This document shows, piece by piece, positions 27,501-44,300 of a stretch of DNA of 64,000 bases. A program made the translations under genes and the position numbers. The notes below the pieces were generated by a model, which saw only the letters and a program-made list of their open reading frames with translations, searched no databases and was not told the DNA's origin. This DNA is from Plasmodium brasilianum (taxonomy: Eukaryota > Apicomplexa > Aconoidasida > Haemosporida > Plasmodiidae): assembly GCF_023973825.1 (NCBI RefSeq), contig NC_090125.1, forward strand, positions 1,237,501-1,301,500. Reading direction: 5' to 3'. Positions within the stretch are counted from its first letter, which is position 1, and each line of letters begins with the position of its first letter.

Positions 27501-30500
27501 GCTGTTGTGTACACTACCATTTTCTCTGTTGTGTACACTAGTATTTTCTCTGTTGTGTTCGCTTTTCTTGTAATGGTTATGGGTCAGGTCATTATCACTA
27601 TCGCGATGAATTTTTAAACTACTTCTTCTATCATTAATTTCTTGTTCCTTTAATGTAATACTTTTCCTCAATTCTGCAAAATTGCTGAAGGTGGTTATAC
27701 CACTTTCTGTTGCCTTTTCTCTGCTTTGTTTGCTACTGTGCTCTGATTTTACCAGAGTCATTTTATTTTTTTTAACTCCTCAATTTTTATTGTCGTTTTA
27801 TTTAATTAATTTTCTTTGTGTAGCTATCATATATTCCTATGTTTCTTTTCCCTGCAACTATGTTCTACAGTTCTTTGCCTATTTGACGCATAAATGTGCA
27901 ATGGTGCAATGGTGCAAATACACAAACATGCAAATACACAAACGTGCAAATGAGTACTTACATATATTCATATACATACACATATGTACCTGTGCATACG
28001 TATGTGTAGGTACTTAATATATTTTCCTCTCTTGTTAGTGCGTTCCCTATTTTCTGATTTTCCTTGGTCGCTATAAAAATATACAATCAAAAAAAAGACC
28101 TTGCCAAACTGGTGAAAATAGTTAAAAAAATAAAAAGCTGTTTATCAAAAATTTTAAATAAATTTTGCTAATATTTTTGAGAATATTTTACGAATGTCAG
28201 TAACGTTCTACATGCATTTGTTCTTCTCTTGGTGAGCTCTCCCTTTTTTTATTCTTTTCATTTCGTTGTTTTACTTTGCTTTACTTTGCTTTTACTTCGC
28301 TTTACTTTGCTTTTACTTTGCTTTACTTTGCTTTACTTTGCTTTACTTTGCTTTTACTTATTTTTATTTTTATTTTGAATACAGCCAAAGTTGTAACTTC
28401 AAAAAATTTCAAGTAATGGTCATAAAACTAAATGGCGGAGGTGTATTTTTTATTTCTTTTATTTTTTACTTTTTTTGTTTTGCTCATAAAAAATTGAATG
28501 TTTTAACTTAAGCACATGCATACAAATATTTGAAAAAAAAAAAAAAAAAAAAAGTAATAATTTTTTTTTTTTTCTTAAATTAAACCAATTCATTTAAGCT
28601 ACTATCAATTTGATTCAGCTTAATTTGATTCATTTTATTTCAGTTTTATTCAATTTGGTTTAATTTTTTTTTTTTTTAATTTTTATCGCTTTTTTCATTT
28701 TAACGGCTTAACGAATAAGCAGAGTCATGGAACCACTGTCTAACAAATTTTAGAAAATTAAAATGTGCAAAGAAGCTACCATTTTTTTTTTTTATTTTTT
28801 CTTTTTCCTGTATATGTGTTTTAAAAAATGAAATTTGTTTGAAATTGTCAAAGGTTTATAAATGTGCATACACGTTGGTGCTTATACTCACATGGGCTTG
28901 TACGCATACATATACTTATACATATATTTGTACATATATATATGTATATTTCTATACATGCACATATATAATATATGAATACATACATACATATATGCAT
29001 ACAATATATATGTTTGGATAATTAAACCAAATTTAATTAATAAAGAGTTTAATTTCTGAAGAATTTATAAAATAGGGTTAACTTTCACTTCTTTTGCTTG
29101 CCATGTAGCTATAACTGTTTAAAAAAAAATAAATAAAATGAAACAAAATAAAATGAAACAAAATAAAATGAAACAAAATAAAATGAAACAAAATAAAATG
29201 AAACAAAATAAAATGAAACAAAATAAAATAAAATAAAACAAAATGAAACAAAATAAAATGAAACAAAATGAAATGAAATAAAATAAAATGAAATAAAATA
29301 AATTAGAATGGAACGGAATAAAATAGAGTAAAATAAAACAGAACAGAATAGAATAAAATTACAAGCAAACTTCAACTTAACCGCTTAAATTTAAAAAATC
29401 GAATGCACCAAAAAAAAAAAAAAAAAAATTAATTTTACTCTTTTTCTTGTAACCCTTTTTACTAACAATAAAAAAAATTGTGCAGTGGGCTTCGCAGTTG
29501 TTCCTAGCGGAACGTACGCCCATATATACTTACATATATACACATATATACACATATATACACATATATATACACACATATATACACATATATATGTCCA
29601 TACATGTGCCTATATATATACATGCACAGTGAAAACTCGAAAGGCTGGCAATAATATTTTACAATTTTTAATTGCCTTAGGTAGATGCGAATTGACAGAA
29701 AATTTTGAGTCAGAATGTTTTTATAACAAAAAGAGACTCCAAAAAAAGATGGAAAATTGAGAATAGAGAATTGAAAAATGAGAATGGCAAAAATGAAATG
29801 GCAAATTGAAATGGCAAAAAGAAATGGCAAAAAGAAATGGCAAAAAGAAATGGCAAAAAGAAAATGCGAAAGGAGGAAAAAAAAATAAAATAACATATAA
29901 CAAGCAAAATATTATGATCATTTGAATAAGTAAAATAATTAACGATTTTACAATTCATAGTTTCGTAAAAAAATATAAAAGAGTTTATACCAACTCTTTA
30001 CAGAAGGTCATCTGTACGTGCATTGGTTTTACATATCGTACCCTATACCTCCTTTTCCACATTTGTTCCATATTTTTTCCATATTTTTTACACATTTTCC
30101 ATTCACGTTTACCCTTAACTAACTTTTTCAAATAAAAAAAAATTTCTCCACCAACAGTTTTACACAGTTGAAAGGAAATTAAGCATAATTTTTTTACCAA
30201 CAAATGGGCAAAGAAAAATTAGGTTAAAATGACATCCTAATCTTCACTTGTTAATTTTTTTAATTTCTTTTTTGAAGCAAAAATTTTGCCAAGTTTTTGC
30301 CTATTCTTTGCCATAATTTTGCCTATTCTTTGCCATAATTTTGCCTATTCTTTGCCATAATTTTGCCTATTCTTTGCCATAATTTTGCCTATTCTTTGCC
30401 ATAATTTTGCCTATTCTTTGCCATAATTTTGCCTATTCTTTGCCATAATTTTGCCTATTCTTTACCATAATTTTGCCAATTCTTTGCCAGATTTTTTGAA

Positions 30501-30802
30501 TTTTCTTGCATTGCATTCTTAAGTCAACCGTGTAACATGACCAAAAATTGAATCATGAAAATAGTTGTATATTAAAGCATTTTACGAACGTGTAAAGTGA
30601 TAAGTAGTGATCATTTTTCTTTCTTTCTTTCTTATTTTTTTTCATTTTCTTAGGAAAAATTAAAATTAAGAAGCCTTTTTTGATATAAAATTTATGCATC
30701 AAAATTTTGCCATGTGATGAACAATTTTTAGTTTGGCCTACTTTAACAGGGCAATGGGAAAGCAACGCAGTACTTAGTAACTTCGTTAAAATGTGTATGT
30801 GC

Positions 30803-30848
<46 letters not shown>

Positions 30849-33418
30849 GTACATACATATATGTGTGTATCTGTACTCACATACATAAGGACATATACAT
30901 GCGTGTGAGAAACCATCTTAACGAGAAAATAGTCTTTTTAGGAACATTAAAAAATAATCGAAAATTTTCACCGCCCTTTTTAAAACAGCACGAATCTTGG
31001 GGGAAACCCACAGATCGCGGTGCATCATTCGTTTGTTTTTCAGTTCATTCTTTTATTTTTTATTTATTAATATATTATATGAAGGTAATTACGTGTTATT
31101 CTCTGTACTTTTCCGTTCTTCTCCTACCTTATGCCTTTTTTTCAACTGTTTGTCATTGGATCCCCACACACACACACGCACACGCACACGCGTACACACC
31201 TCTTCCGTCTTTTCCTTTTAGGTTTGCATCACTTCATGATATCATTAACTGTGGAATCATTCTCGTCTTCTTCAACTACATGATAAACATCCTTCTTGTA
31301 TATATCTCCCTGGTCGGTAATGGGTCCTTCATTTAGATTACCATCCCCTTTTTTTGCTTTACTTATCCTGTTTAATTGCGCATCGGGGTAAGAGTTTGTG
31401 TGTTCATAAATGCAAGGCCAAGGGGCATCACAATTAGAAGCTATTTCTCTTTTTGTAGACTCATCCGAATTAATTGCTAGATAAATATTATTACAACTTC
31501 CCTTATAAATAAGCGAAGGGTCAGCTTTACAAATATATTTTTTTTCCTCATCATTTTGTAAATTTATTTTTTCTTTTATCCAATTATAAGGACATTCAAA
31601 GTTCCAATTCATTTCACAAAAATTTTCTTTTTTTTTTTTTTCCTTACATGGCCATTCAACAGAACATTCTTTTTCAAATTCTTTTTTCTTTTTTACTGTT
31701 AAATTTTCAATGGATAATTTTTTTCTATTACAATTTGTAAACAATTTTGGAGCTAAGCAATATCCATATTCTTTTATCCAATGTAATGGACATTCTTGTT
31801 GTTCATAATTTTTTTCACAAATTTTTTTTTTGCACACAAATCTTGTTTTACATTTTTCTTCAAATTTTATTTTCATCGATTTGGTAAAATAAGTAAACTT
31901 TTTATTCCCTTTACATGGACCTTTATATTTTTCATTTGGTACACATTCATATAAATTTATTTCTGTCCATCCTTTTGGACAATTGGACAGATATTCATCA
32001 GGAGCACATTCTTTATAGCAAGGCCAATATGCTTCACATGCTGCACTCCAATTTTCTTTTTCTGAGTTCGTTAAATGCGTAAAATTTATACTATTATTAC
32101 TATTGCACATACCTCTATAGACAGTTATATCCGCTTTACAGCTATTATCGTTCTGTACAATAAAACCAACAGGACATATTTCATTATAATCTCTTTTTCC
32201 ACTATCACATGAATATGTTGTTAATAAATTTTTACATCCCCATTCTACGTTACAACTTGATTCATAATTCATTTTATCATTTTCCGTAAAATTATCAAAC
32301 GATTGATTTATTTCACAGAAACCATCATATTCTGCATTAGCTGTACATACACTTTCTCCATTGTTCAGAATTTTTTTTTCCCAATATTCTGGGCAAGGTA
32401 ATGTGTAATCCTTTACACATTTCCCAATTTTTTCAAGCATTTTATTTTCGTCCTCATGAGCATTTTTCACTATTTTTATTTCACTTTCATTAATTTCACT
32501 CTCACTGATTCTTGGCGCATGTTTTACAACATTTTTTAAAATCGCACTTGAGCTTAGTGCACTTTCTGTTTTGCCATTTTTTTCCTGCACAGTGCAGGTG
32601 CAAAAGGGGTTGCCTGCTGCCACAGCTAGCACTGCAACAATCACTAAAACAAGCCAATTCATTTTTGGAAAAGTGGGAAAAGTGGGAAAAGTGAAAAAAG
32701 AACGCAAAAAAATTGCGAATGTAGCAAAGAAGTGCCAAAGTGAAAAAATAATTAAATGAAAAAATGGAAAAATAATTAGAGGACAAAATGGAAAAATAAT
32801 TAGAGGACAAAATGGAAAAATAATTAGAGGACAAAATGGAAAAATAATTAGAGGACAAAATGGCAAAATAATTAGAGGACAAAATGGTAAATGGAAGAAA
32901 TTAAGGAGACTCATACATTTTTACCTGCGTGTGGGTAGGCACACAGTTATAACAATAATTGTCTTTTAAGAGTAACTATTATAATCCCAACAGATTTACA
33001 ATTACAAACATGTAAAAATTATTTTAAAAAAATTGGAAAAAGGTAATTTGCGTTTGCTTAATATGCTCACTTATTATCATGGAGATGCCATGATTACAGC
33101 TAGGAAACCGTGGAACATTTAGAAATGAACAATTTCTTCTTATTAATGTAACAATAAAAAACAGAAAAAAAAAGTTGTCAGTAAAGTTACATATATGTAT
33201 GTTTATATATATAGGTTCATGCGTACGTATTGCTATAAGAACAATTTTACAAAAGACATTTTAAAAATAAAATGGACAAAACTTTCAAAATTCAATATGA
33301 AGCATTTCTTTGAATCTTTCCAATTATTTAACTGTAAAAATAAAAAGGATTCAAAGTGAATAGGCTTGTACGTATGTCCATACTGCACAAATGTATGTAT
33401 GTATATATATATATATAT

Positions 33419-33457
<39 letters not shown>

Positions 33458-34305
33458 TATATTTTTTTTTTTTTTTTATGTTTATACTGTTCAAATCAAA
33501 GTACGCGTTTCCGTATCATTTTAAAAATCACTATACATGATTTGTAGATACATTGGAAAAAAAAAAAAAATAATATATATATAACAAAATATCAATTTTT
33601 ATTTATGCATATTTGAAAAATTTGATATCTCTGAAAATAAGTATTATCATATGAACATATTTTTGACATATATAAAGGTTACTACGAAACATTCGTTTTA
33701 TTTTATTATATATTATTTTTTAATGTGCACTCGTGGCATACATAACACGTAGAGTTAAGTATATTATGGAAGTCCTTCTCTAATAAGAAAAATAGGTTGT
33801 ATAAGGCTGCATATGAACTACAACAGCAGATACTTTTTCAAATGTGTTATAACCGCGTGTTATATAGTCAACAACTTAAGTGTCTTCTATGAAGTTTTTA
33901 ATTTTGATTATCTTTTTACCTTTGTTTTATGTATACGTTCATGAAGACAAAAAAAAAAAAGAAAAAGAATGGGTAAGAAAATCAATTGTTCAAAATATAA
34001 CCAAAAATTCGATGAAATATTAAAAAGTTTTTTTTTCCCATTTTCCCCATTTTTTCCATTTTTTCAATCTTCTCCATTTTTAAAAAAAACTTTTAACGAA
34101 GCACACATTTCTTAATTATTTAATTTTAAGTAAAGCCAAAAAAAAGTGTGTTATAAAATAAAAAGACGTACAAAAATATACCATTAAAAAAAAATGTAAT
34201 AAAACATATATAAAGAACCAAAAAAAATAAAAAAAATTAAAAATAGATAACCACCAAGTTGTAGCAAATGAACGGTGAAAAAAAAAATATACATCTATAT
34301 ATCTA

Positions 34306-34339
<34 letters not shown>

Positions 34340-37300
34340 CACATTTATAGCATTTGTCCTGAACGTTCAGGTAAAAAAAAAAAAAAAAAAAAAAAAAAAC
34401 ATTAAATAGTTCTTCAATCTTAATATATATTTATTCATACCCCAGTAGTATCATAAATAACATAACACTCACAATTCCCCATTTCATAACTGGATATTCA
34501 TTAACCCATATAGTCAGTATACCTATATATGGTGCATAACCAACTGAAAGACCAAGTACATGCTCGTTTTCCAGCCAGTATTGATTATGTTCATACAAAC
34601 CTCTATCATCAATATTATTATTATCTCCTTTTGATAATATATGAAATTTATTGTTTTCTGATAAGTGCATATTTAAAATCCTGTGAACAATTGGTATATC
34701 TCTTCCATTAATTTGATATACTACAACATCCCCAGCGTGGATGTTTGGTGGATGATATAATGCTAAAGTATCACCCCTATAATATCCTGGCTCCATACTA
34801 CCACTTAATACCACAACAACTGGAGAATCGCAACCTATATTAAAATAAAAAGCAAAGCCGTTTTTCCATTTTTATATGAACGATTCATACATTTTTGCAA
34901 AAAAAATTATGAACAATACATATTTTCCAAAATATTATTGGTACGTCACAATGTTAAAAGAATTGAAAGTAGGTCAAAAAAGGGAAGAAATAAAACAAAA
35001 TGAGAAAAAAAGTGGGATAAAATGACCAAGAAATTTATAGCGCAGAAATAGAATGCGTTAAAAAATGATACAAAATGGAGTAAAATAAAAAATTGAAACC
35101 AACAGTTGGTTATATAAACATGTGCACACGAACACATAAACGCATGAACACATAAACGCATGAACATATAAACGCATGAACACATGAGCACATGAGCCCA
35201 TGTATAATATGTGCAATGTACAACACAGTGATTTAATTAACCTGTGAGTACGACCAAGAGTTTCCAAATCATCAACGCATTTAGCAACAAACATACTATA
35301 CTTAAAATGTGAGATATTCCATCTCTTGGATTTCTAAAAGTCTTCTTAATATCTATCAGTAATGAGTTATATTGCTCTTTTAGGAAATCCATAGTATGTG
35401 TTATTTTATCAATACATATGCCCAAATGTATGTGTGTATATGTATATATACGTATATAATATGTGGGACGTATCAAATAATGGGATAACAAACTACACAA
35501 CTTTTTACTCTCTTAACTCTTCTGGCTTACGAACAAACGCTAGATTAAATGAAATAGTTTCAAAATAAAATGCAAACTTAACTAAATAAAAAATATTTTA
35601 TAAGGAAAAAGTTAGAGGGGAAAAAAATATAAAAACGAAATTAACTGTAAATTGAAAATTCATTTATATTTTTCACGTCATTTCGTTTTTTTTCTTTTGG
35701 GAATATATGAAAAAACAAAAAAATGTAATAGCTTATAGCTTTTTTTTTTTTTTTTTTTAATTATGAACAGCGAGCCTTTTCTTGAAATATATATTCATTA
35801 AAGCCTAGAACTGTTGTTACATTTGTGTGGATATACTTGTAAGCATTCCTATATGCATACACGGGTATAAATATAAATACATATATTTAATATGTTGTGT
35901 ACATTTGCTTACTGTGAATTCCCTTTTTACTTGTTAATTTTTTTTTTTTTTTTATTTACTATTCACTGTGTATAGTCATTTTTACGTTTATTACTGATAG
36001 GGGTTTTACCTTGTTTTATGTTCATTTTAGGAAATGAAACTAAAAACGAGGCAAACGTTACACTCTGCGTAAAACTAAACGAGCATGAAAATTTATTATC
36101 GTTATCGTTATCGTTATCGTTATCGCTATCGTTATTATTATTATTATTATTTTTTTTTTTTTTTTTTTTTTTTTGTTATTTTTTTCCCCAGCCGCTTGAA
36201 CATTTTTTAGAGATTGTAAAATTAACGAAAAGAGTATACACATGTAAATAGTAAACTAATTAAAATTTTTCTGTTAACACTATAACTGATTGAGTTGTAT
36301 ACCCATTTGTTTTCTTATAATTTTTTTAAAAATGACTATAAAAATATCATGGTAGATCTGTAAGTGGCTAAAAGTTTTTATAAGGGCATAAATGCGAATA
36401 TGAATTATATGGCTCCCATACGATAAAAGAGCTGTACGAACAAATAAGAAAAATGGACTTTAATTCCTGGTGTGTCTAGGTAAGTGCTAAGAGAAATTTA
36501 TCTTTCCTAATATGTGTATAATATTGTATATGTATACACTCATAATTTTATATATATATGTATGTGTATGTCTGTGTGTGTGAGGGGCAAGTAGCCATGT
36601 TTCCCACGCGCCCCATTAGCAGCAACACGATTTTGGAAAAAACCGTAGCATTTCGCTTAATGTGCGTAAATTGAAAAAAAAAATATAAATACAAATGAAT
36701 AAGTAAATATATGCATATTCAGGTGATAAATTTTTGTGGAAACGTGAAATCTGTTAAAATTTTGAATAACCCTCTGAAGTATATCTTTTTTTAAGGTCAA
36801 TATGTTAACATAATTACATCAAGAGCTAGAAAAGCAAATGGTACACCATTTAATAATGTTCGTGCATAGTCAGCATTACAAAAACAAAATTAAAAAAAAA
36901 TAAAAATAAAACAATGCAATAATACGTTAAAGGGAAAAGCTGTCATAATATGTAAAAACGAAAAAAAAGAGATTTTAACTGTAATTTAGCTGCATTTATA
37001 TTACTGAAATAATTTTAATTTATTTTTCTGAACTGTTCATGTTACTCAACCTAGGTGGTTCCCCCTATTAATTAAAAGGGAAAATTGAACATCAAAGAAA
37101 AGGAAGAAAGAAAAAAAAAAAAAAAAAAGAAATTAAATAATGAATGAACTAATGAATGGACGAAAAAACGAAAGAAAAGAGCGTAACGAAACAAAAAGTC
37201 ATACTACATAATATAATGTAATGTAATCTGGTAGAGTGTAATATGATATACCAAAATACTGCTGAACGGAAAGGTGTAGAAAAATGCGCATATAATATCC

Positions 37301-39469
37301 TCTGTTCCTGAGGTGGATGTTCATGTGTACAACATGCACTGTGCTGGTAAAAACATTTTTTCCATTTTCCCCCCCTCTTCGAAATAACCCTTTTTGAAAA
37401 TGGGAATTATTAAGACTTAATATACCCATTTGATTTATCATTCATTTTGTCATTCTATTTATCATTCTATTTATCATTCATTTTGTCATTCTATTTATCA
37501 TTCTATTTATCATTCATTTTGTCATTCTATTTATCATTCTATTTATCATTCATTTTGTCATTCTATTTATCATTCTATTTATCATTCATTTTGTCATTCT
37601 ATTTATCATTCTATTTATCATTCATTCTGTCATTCTATTTATCATTCTATTTATCATTCTATTTATCACTCATTTTGTCATTCTATTTATCATTCTATTT
37701 ATCACTCATTTTGTCATTCATTTTGTCATTCATTTTGTTATTCTTTTTATCATTTTTTTTTCCTCCCTTTTACATAAATTTGGGAACTCCCCCTTCCGCT
37801 CTCATGTTTTAAGTTTATCCAACTTTGCATCGTTGAGTGAGTAGTATATATCATCCTTCTTGAGCTTTAAATCTGATGGACTAATATGCTCCTCTTTAGC
37901 AATAGATTTAATAAAAAATTTTTTTTCAAGTTTACAATGTATGGGCATAACAGTATCATTTGTGCTTTCAACTAAATAATTAATTTCACTGTCTTCTTCT
38001 AAAATAAATGGTTTTTCATTAACAAAAAAAATGGATTTACCATCATCATACTGAACAATAAATGAATTCGTCTCTAAGCAATGTAAATTTCTACAAACAT
38101 TTTTGATATGTTCATTTGATTCATTACTTGAAACACTCATAATGTCATCATCACTGTTATAGTCTATTTCATATTTTTTATAAAATTCTTCCATATTGGA
38201 AAAGTCAGACATACATTCATCAGTAAGGCAGTCGGACATATTGTCTTGTTCAGGATTATTTTTTATTCTATCCGATAACATAGTATTCCATTTTGATAAA
38301 ATTGAATTTTTTAGATCTTCCTCTTTCTGTAGTTTGTTTGCACACATTTCATCTTCACTAGTTATGCATTTATTTTTGCATTCTCCTTTAAAAGAATATT
38401 CCTGTTCCTTTTTTTTGTAAATTTTTTTTGAATTTTTTTTAATTTGTATTTTATTACATAAATCTTCCTCGAAACTCCAGGTTACAATAGAGCTAGTTTT
38501 TTTGTTCGAATGTGTTACTTCGATCGAGTGTCGTGTTCCTCTGGAGCTAATCATACTTCCACTACGATCGATTGTATGATCATTTTTGTAATCAATTGCA
38601 TCATCGATTTGATCTCCATCTTTACCTTTAGTATCATATTTAGTATCCCTGATATTCATTTCCCTTTCTCCGCCTCTTTTTATATCTGTACATACATCTA
38701 TAAATTTAGGGAATTTCAAGGAGTAGTACTTATCATTTACACTAGTTGTTTTTCTTTTCTTCAAGTGTATGAACATAGCTGACTCCATTTCGTTGTTAAC
38801 GTTTATGTTACATATTTTTATATCATTTATTGTATCTACATTTTTGGTACTCCTTAAAAGTTCATAATCTACCTCCTTCTTCGATTCGATTGAAATGGCA
38901 TCGTCAAAAAAGGAAGTCTTGGCGTTGTTCTCATAGTTGTCCTAAGGGGGTACCAAAAAAAAATAAAAAAAAAAAATATACAGAAAGGTATATCAATAAT
39001 AGTACAGATTAGCGTACAGATTAACGTACAGATTAACGTACAGATTAGTGTAGGAACAAATGTAGGAACAAAATAATTTTAAATAAAACAGATTACAATT
39101 GCACACTGTAATGTACACCCCACTAGCTTAAACACTCAACATCCACAAAACTGCAATTCCGTTTTGCCTTTCTTTTCACAAAACAGAAAAAGCTTCGTAA
39201 GAAAAAAAAAAAAAAAAATAGTTATACATCAGTTAATCTCATGTAACGTGTTTTGTGCGTATATCGTAATTTTGCAAAAATACCATTGCGTTGGGTTCAA
39301 TATTTTCATCTTTATTTGTTCTCATTTGTGCTTCTTATTTTCTTACATATCTTCTATTCTTCGTCCCCCCAAAAAAAGGAATAATCTTATTCGAAAGATA
39401 AACTTGTATTTGTTAATATTCTTTCATCATTCCTAAGTTTTTTTTTCTTGTTTTATATGGCAAAGAAAA

Positions 39470-39556
<87 letters not shown>

Positions 39557-41338
39557 AAAAAAAAGAAACTCAAAGGTATTACATTATTGTACATATATAT
39601 TATTTTCTTTTTTCTTTTTTTTTTTTTTTTTTTTTTTTTTTTATTTCATCGTGCTCTTCTCCACAGAGAGGGCTCCCTCAACAGGAAAAAAAAAAAAAAA
39701 TAAAATAAAAAAAATAAAGATAAATAAATGTAGTGTTTTGACATAATGGCATCCTTCCATCAATATTATATATATGTATGTATATGTATAAATATATGTA
39801 TATGTATAAATATATGTATATGTATAAATATATGTATATGTATAAATATATGTATATGTATAAATATATGTATATGTATAAGTATATGTATGTACGTATG
39901 TATGTTTATGCTCATACAAATCGCGCGTAAAATGAAAACTTTTTTTTGTAACTCCTCTAAAGGAGCATTTTCCATTTATAATTTGAATGAGTAAAATAAA
40001 TGCACCATCGGGGTAGTACAGTGCACAGTAAATGCCGCATATACATACGTGAGTAATTATATATATATTAGTATTTATATATATATATATGTTTATATAT
40101 ATTTTTACATACGTGCGCGTACATATAGTATCGTGGGGCCCTTAATGCAATGTCCGAAGTTGTAAAAATCATGTCTACGCAGAAATAATTTAAATTTAAA
40201 GTGAACATGTCGAAATTACGATTTAAAGCAAAAGAATAAACTGCAAAAAAAGAAAAAAAAGACATGTAACATTATATGTTTTTTACTCATGTAATATTGT
40301 GCATCCAGCAGCTGGTGATTAGAAGTTAGTACATTCCGCTTGTACACACAGTAAGTGATAAATGCGCGCATTTGGTTCAAGTATTCTTGGAAGAAGTACT
40401 TTACACGATAGTAAAAAATTAGTTAAATGGATAGGAATTTTTTTTTTTTTTTTTTGTTTTATTATATGTTAATTTGTCCTTTTTTTTTGTATTACCTCAT
40501 TGCCGTATTACCGCATTGCCGTATTACCGCATTGCCGTATTACCGCATTACCGTATTACCGCATTGCCGTATTACCGCATTACCGTATTACCGCATTACC
40601 GTATTACCGCATTACCGTATTACCGCATTGCCGTATTACCGCTTTTCCGTATTTTATTTTTTTTTTTTTGTTGTCCGTTATGTAATATGACCACGCTTAC
40701 CCTAAAGCAAAACAAAATGGAAAAAAGAGCAAATCCACTGATATGCCATAGAAGGTTAAAAGGAAAAGTACATAAAACAGTGCATGTAATATACGAGAAA
40801 TAACAACATCAATAATGACGACGACGAAAAAATGATAACATTAGAGATAACAATAAAAATGATACTAATAGTGAAAGTAATAATTTAATATTGCGAACTC
40901 GTTGAACTACCAGACCCTGTGACAAAATGAATGTGCATTTGCTTAAAATTAATCTATTGAATTTTTCATTTTTTCTTCCATTTTTAAACTTTCTCCAATT
41001 TTAAAAGTTTCTCATATTTATAAACTTTCTTCCTTTTTTTTTTCGTTTACTCTGTTTAAAAGATTAAAAAATCTTTTCATCTCCACTGAATGCTATATTG
41101 TACTATAACATGGTCAACTTTTTTTTTTTTTTTTTTTTTTTTTTTCCCTATTTCTTTTTTATTACTCCTTTTCACTGTTTACATGTGTCACTCTACTCAT
41201 ATTTCAGATTAGGTATATACAAGAAAAAAATTTACAAACATAACCACCAGCTGATATACGTTTCTTTATCAGGGCTTATTTACACAAATGTTAGCAAATG
41301 AGAACAAACGTGCGCGACGGTGTGTGCATATATATATG

Positions 41339-41370
<32 letters not shown>

Positions 41371-44300
41371 TATGTGTGTGTTCTTCCATTTATATATGCA
41401 CGCCTCTATGTACTTATGAGTGCCTCCATGTACGCATGTATCCCTTCTCTAGCACAGTCGTGTCAATAAATAAAACTCCAACAAACACATTTTTAAGTTA
41501 TTTTTTTTAACTCTCAATTGGCAGTCCTACAAAGACATCGTACAGCTAGATAATGACATTCTTAATGAGCTTAAAATATCAAGTAATAAAAAAGCGAAGA
41601 CGAAAGAAAAATTATAAAAAGAAGAGCCATTTAGTCCTGTATTGTGTTTGTACTCTACCGTAGTGCAATGTATTGTAATGTATTACTTTTATTATTTTTT
41701 TTTTTTTTTTTTTTTTTCCTACATATATTAACTTTCATAACCCTCCATAGAAACAGGGAATAATTCGTCGATAAATGAGGTGAAGAGGCTATACAGGAGT
41801 GTAAATGGCATGAATAGCGATACAACGTATTTTAACTATGGCGAAAAAAATTTCGAGTACTATTGCGTTCCACCGTCCATCATAAAGTGCGTAACCGCTG
41901 CTAAGCGGCACATAAACGGTCCATTCGAGTGCACAAGCACGCATACATATATATATATTTGCATGTATTTGCGTGTATTTGCGTGTATTTGCGTGTATTT
42001 GCGTGTATTTTCGTGTATTTGCGTGTATTTGCGTGTATTTTCGTGTATTTGCGTGTATTTGCGTGTATTTTCGTGTATTTGCGTGTATTTGCGTGTATTT
42101 GCGTGTATTTGCGTGTATTTGCGTGTATTTGCATGTATTTGCATGTATTTTCGTGTATTTTCGTGCATATCTACGTATATTTAGGTACATGCACATGTAC
42201 ATCTGGACGTGCCCCAATTTTTACATATGGCCCTATATATTTTTTTTTTTTGTTTTTGTTTCCCCACTGTCACCTTGCAGGGAGTACAACAACCTGGGGG
42301 TATATGAGTTGTACAAAGAACAGGCACAGTGTTTAAGAGAAATTTTCTTGAATGAAGATTTTGAGCATAACTTAAAAAAAAAAAAAAGCGAAATAGAAAT
42401 TGATGAAAAGGAAATGGACAATATTGACATTATATTAAAATCTGGCTTCTTTTTCCCCTTTGAGATTTTGAAAGAAAAGAGTGCACAGTGGGAATATTTG
42501 CGAAACACGGAAATAAATGAGTATGATGGCGATAAAAAATGGGAAATAATACCTACGAATAATGTTCAAGGTACTAGTAAGTTTTATAAAAACTTTTTAT
42601 TTAACATTCCAACAGGTATGGGTAAAACGATCATATATGATATTATTATCATTCGATTGGTTTTATACAAAAGATATAGAGCAGTTTTAAGTCTTCCAAC
42701 CATTTCGTTAATTAATGAAAAAAATGAGTATTATGAAAAATTGCTTGGTGATAATACTGTATCGTTGAATATAAAAAAATATAATAGCTTTGATTTTACC
42801 GGTTATTCATATAGCCTTTCCACAGATATTGCCATATGTACGTATGAACAAGCAAATATTATTATTAATAATATTATTAAAAATAATTTAAAATGCAATT
42901 ATATATTTATCATTGATGAAATACATTTTATAAATGACTTGACAAGAGGAATTTTCATTGAGTCTTTACTAACAAAAATTAAATACATTCAAAAGAATTG
43001 TGGACACATATTTAATATTCAGACTTACGGTTTCTCAGCAACGTTGTCAAATATTGACCTGGTAAGACTTTTTCACTTTTCATTTTTGGGAAAATTTCCT
43101 TGCTTGGTCATGCAGCTAGCTATTTTTTGTTCCCTTTTTTGTCAATTTTATTGTCGCTTATTTTTATTATTTTTATTTTTTTTTTTTTACATTTTTTCTG
43201 CAAATTTGATATTACTTTCATCGCATTTTCTTATTTTTTCATATTTTTTTTTATTTTTTCATATTTTTTCATATGTTTTCATAATTTTTCATATTTTTTC
43301 ATAATTTTTCATATTTTTTCATATTTTTTCATGTTTTCATAATTTTTCATATTTTTTCATGTTTTCATAATTTTTCATATTTTTTCATGTTTTCATAATT
43401 TTTCATATTTTTTCATATGTTTTCATAATTTTTCATATTTTTTCATATGTTTTCATAATTTTTCATAATTTTTCATAATTTTTCATATTTTTTCATATGT
43501 TTTCATAATTTTTCTTATTTCTTATTATTTTGCACTCTTCCCTGCCCTTCTTGCAGCTAGGCGAATGGTTAGATGCCAAGGTATACGTGAGCAAGGAGAA
43601 GTTGCAAAAGATAAAATACCTGTACAAGATAGGAAAAACTATTTATAAAGATCTACAGGAGAAGGAAATTGAAAGGGTGCTGGAAAGTCCATTCACTCTA
43701 GACCCAGATCACTTAGGATATATATTAAGTGAAGAATTAATTTTCAAAAGGAATGTATTGATATTTTGCCCAACTAAAAAAAAGAGCGAACAGGTTGCAA
43801 CTTTCATAAGTACCATTATGCCCTGTTACTTGAAAAAAAAAAAATTTAAAATAAATAATAAAATAATTGAAAAAAGGATACACTTAATAATTGAGTTAAA
43901 AAAAATAGCAAGTATAAAAAGTGTAGACATAGAAAAATTAATACTTAATGGTATTTTTTATCATCATTCTGAATTAGGAAAGAAGGAAAAAGAAATTATT
44001 GAAAAATCCTTTAAAGGAAATATACTCTTTTGTCTTTGTTGCACAACAACCTTATCAGTGGGAGTCAATTTGAATGTACACACAATTCTTATTAGGAGCA
44101 TAAAACTGGGAAATACTTTTTTAACAAAAGAACAAATATTTCAAATAGCTGGTAGATGTGGAAGAACAAGGAAATTTGTTCAAATGACAAAAGAAAATAT
44201 AAATAAGCAAAATTATGAAAGTAGAGACAACAGTATCAACAGTAACTTGAACAATTTTCTAGAAAGTGGATGTAAAACTCAGCTTAAGGAAAACATCTTT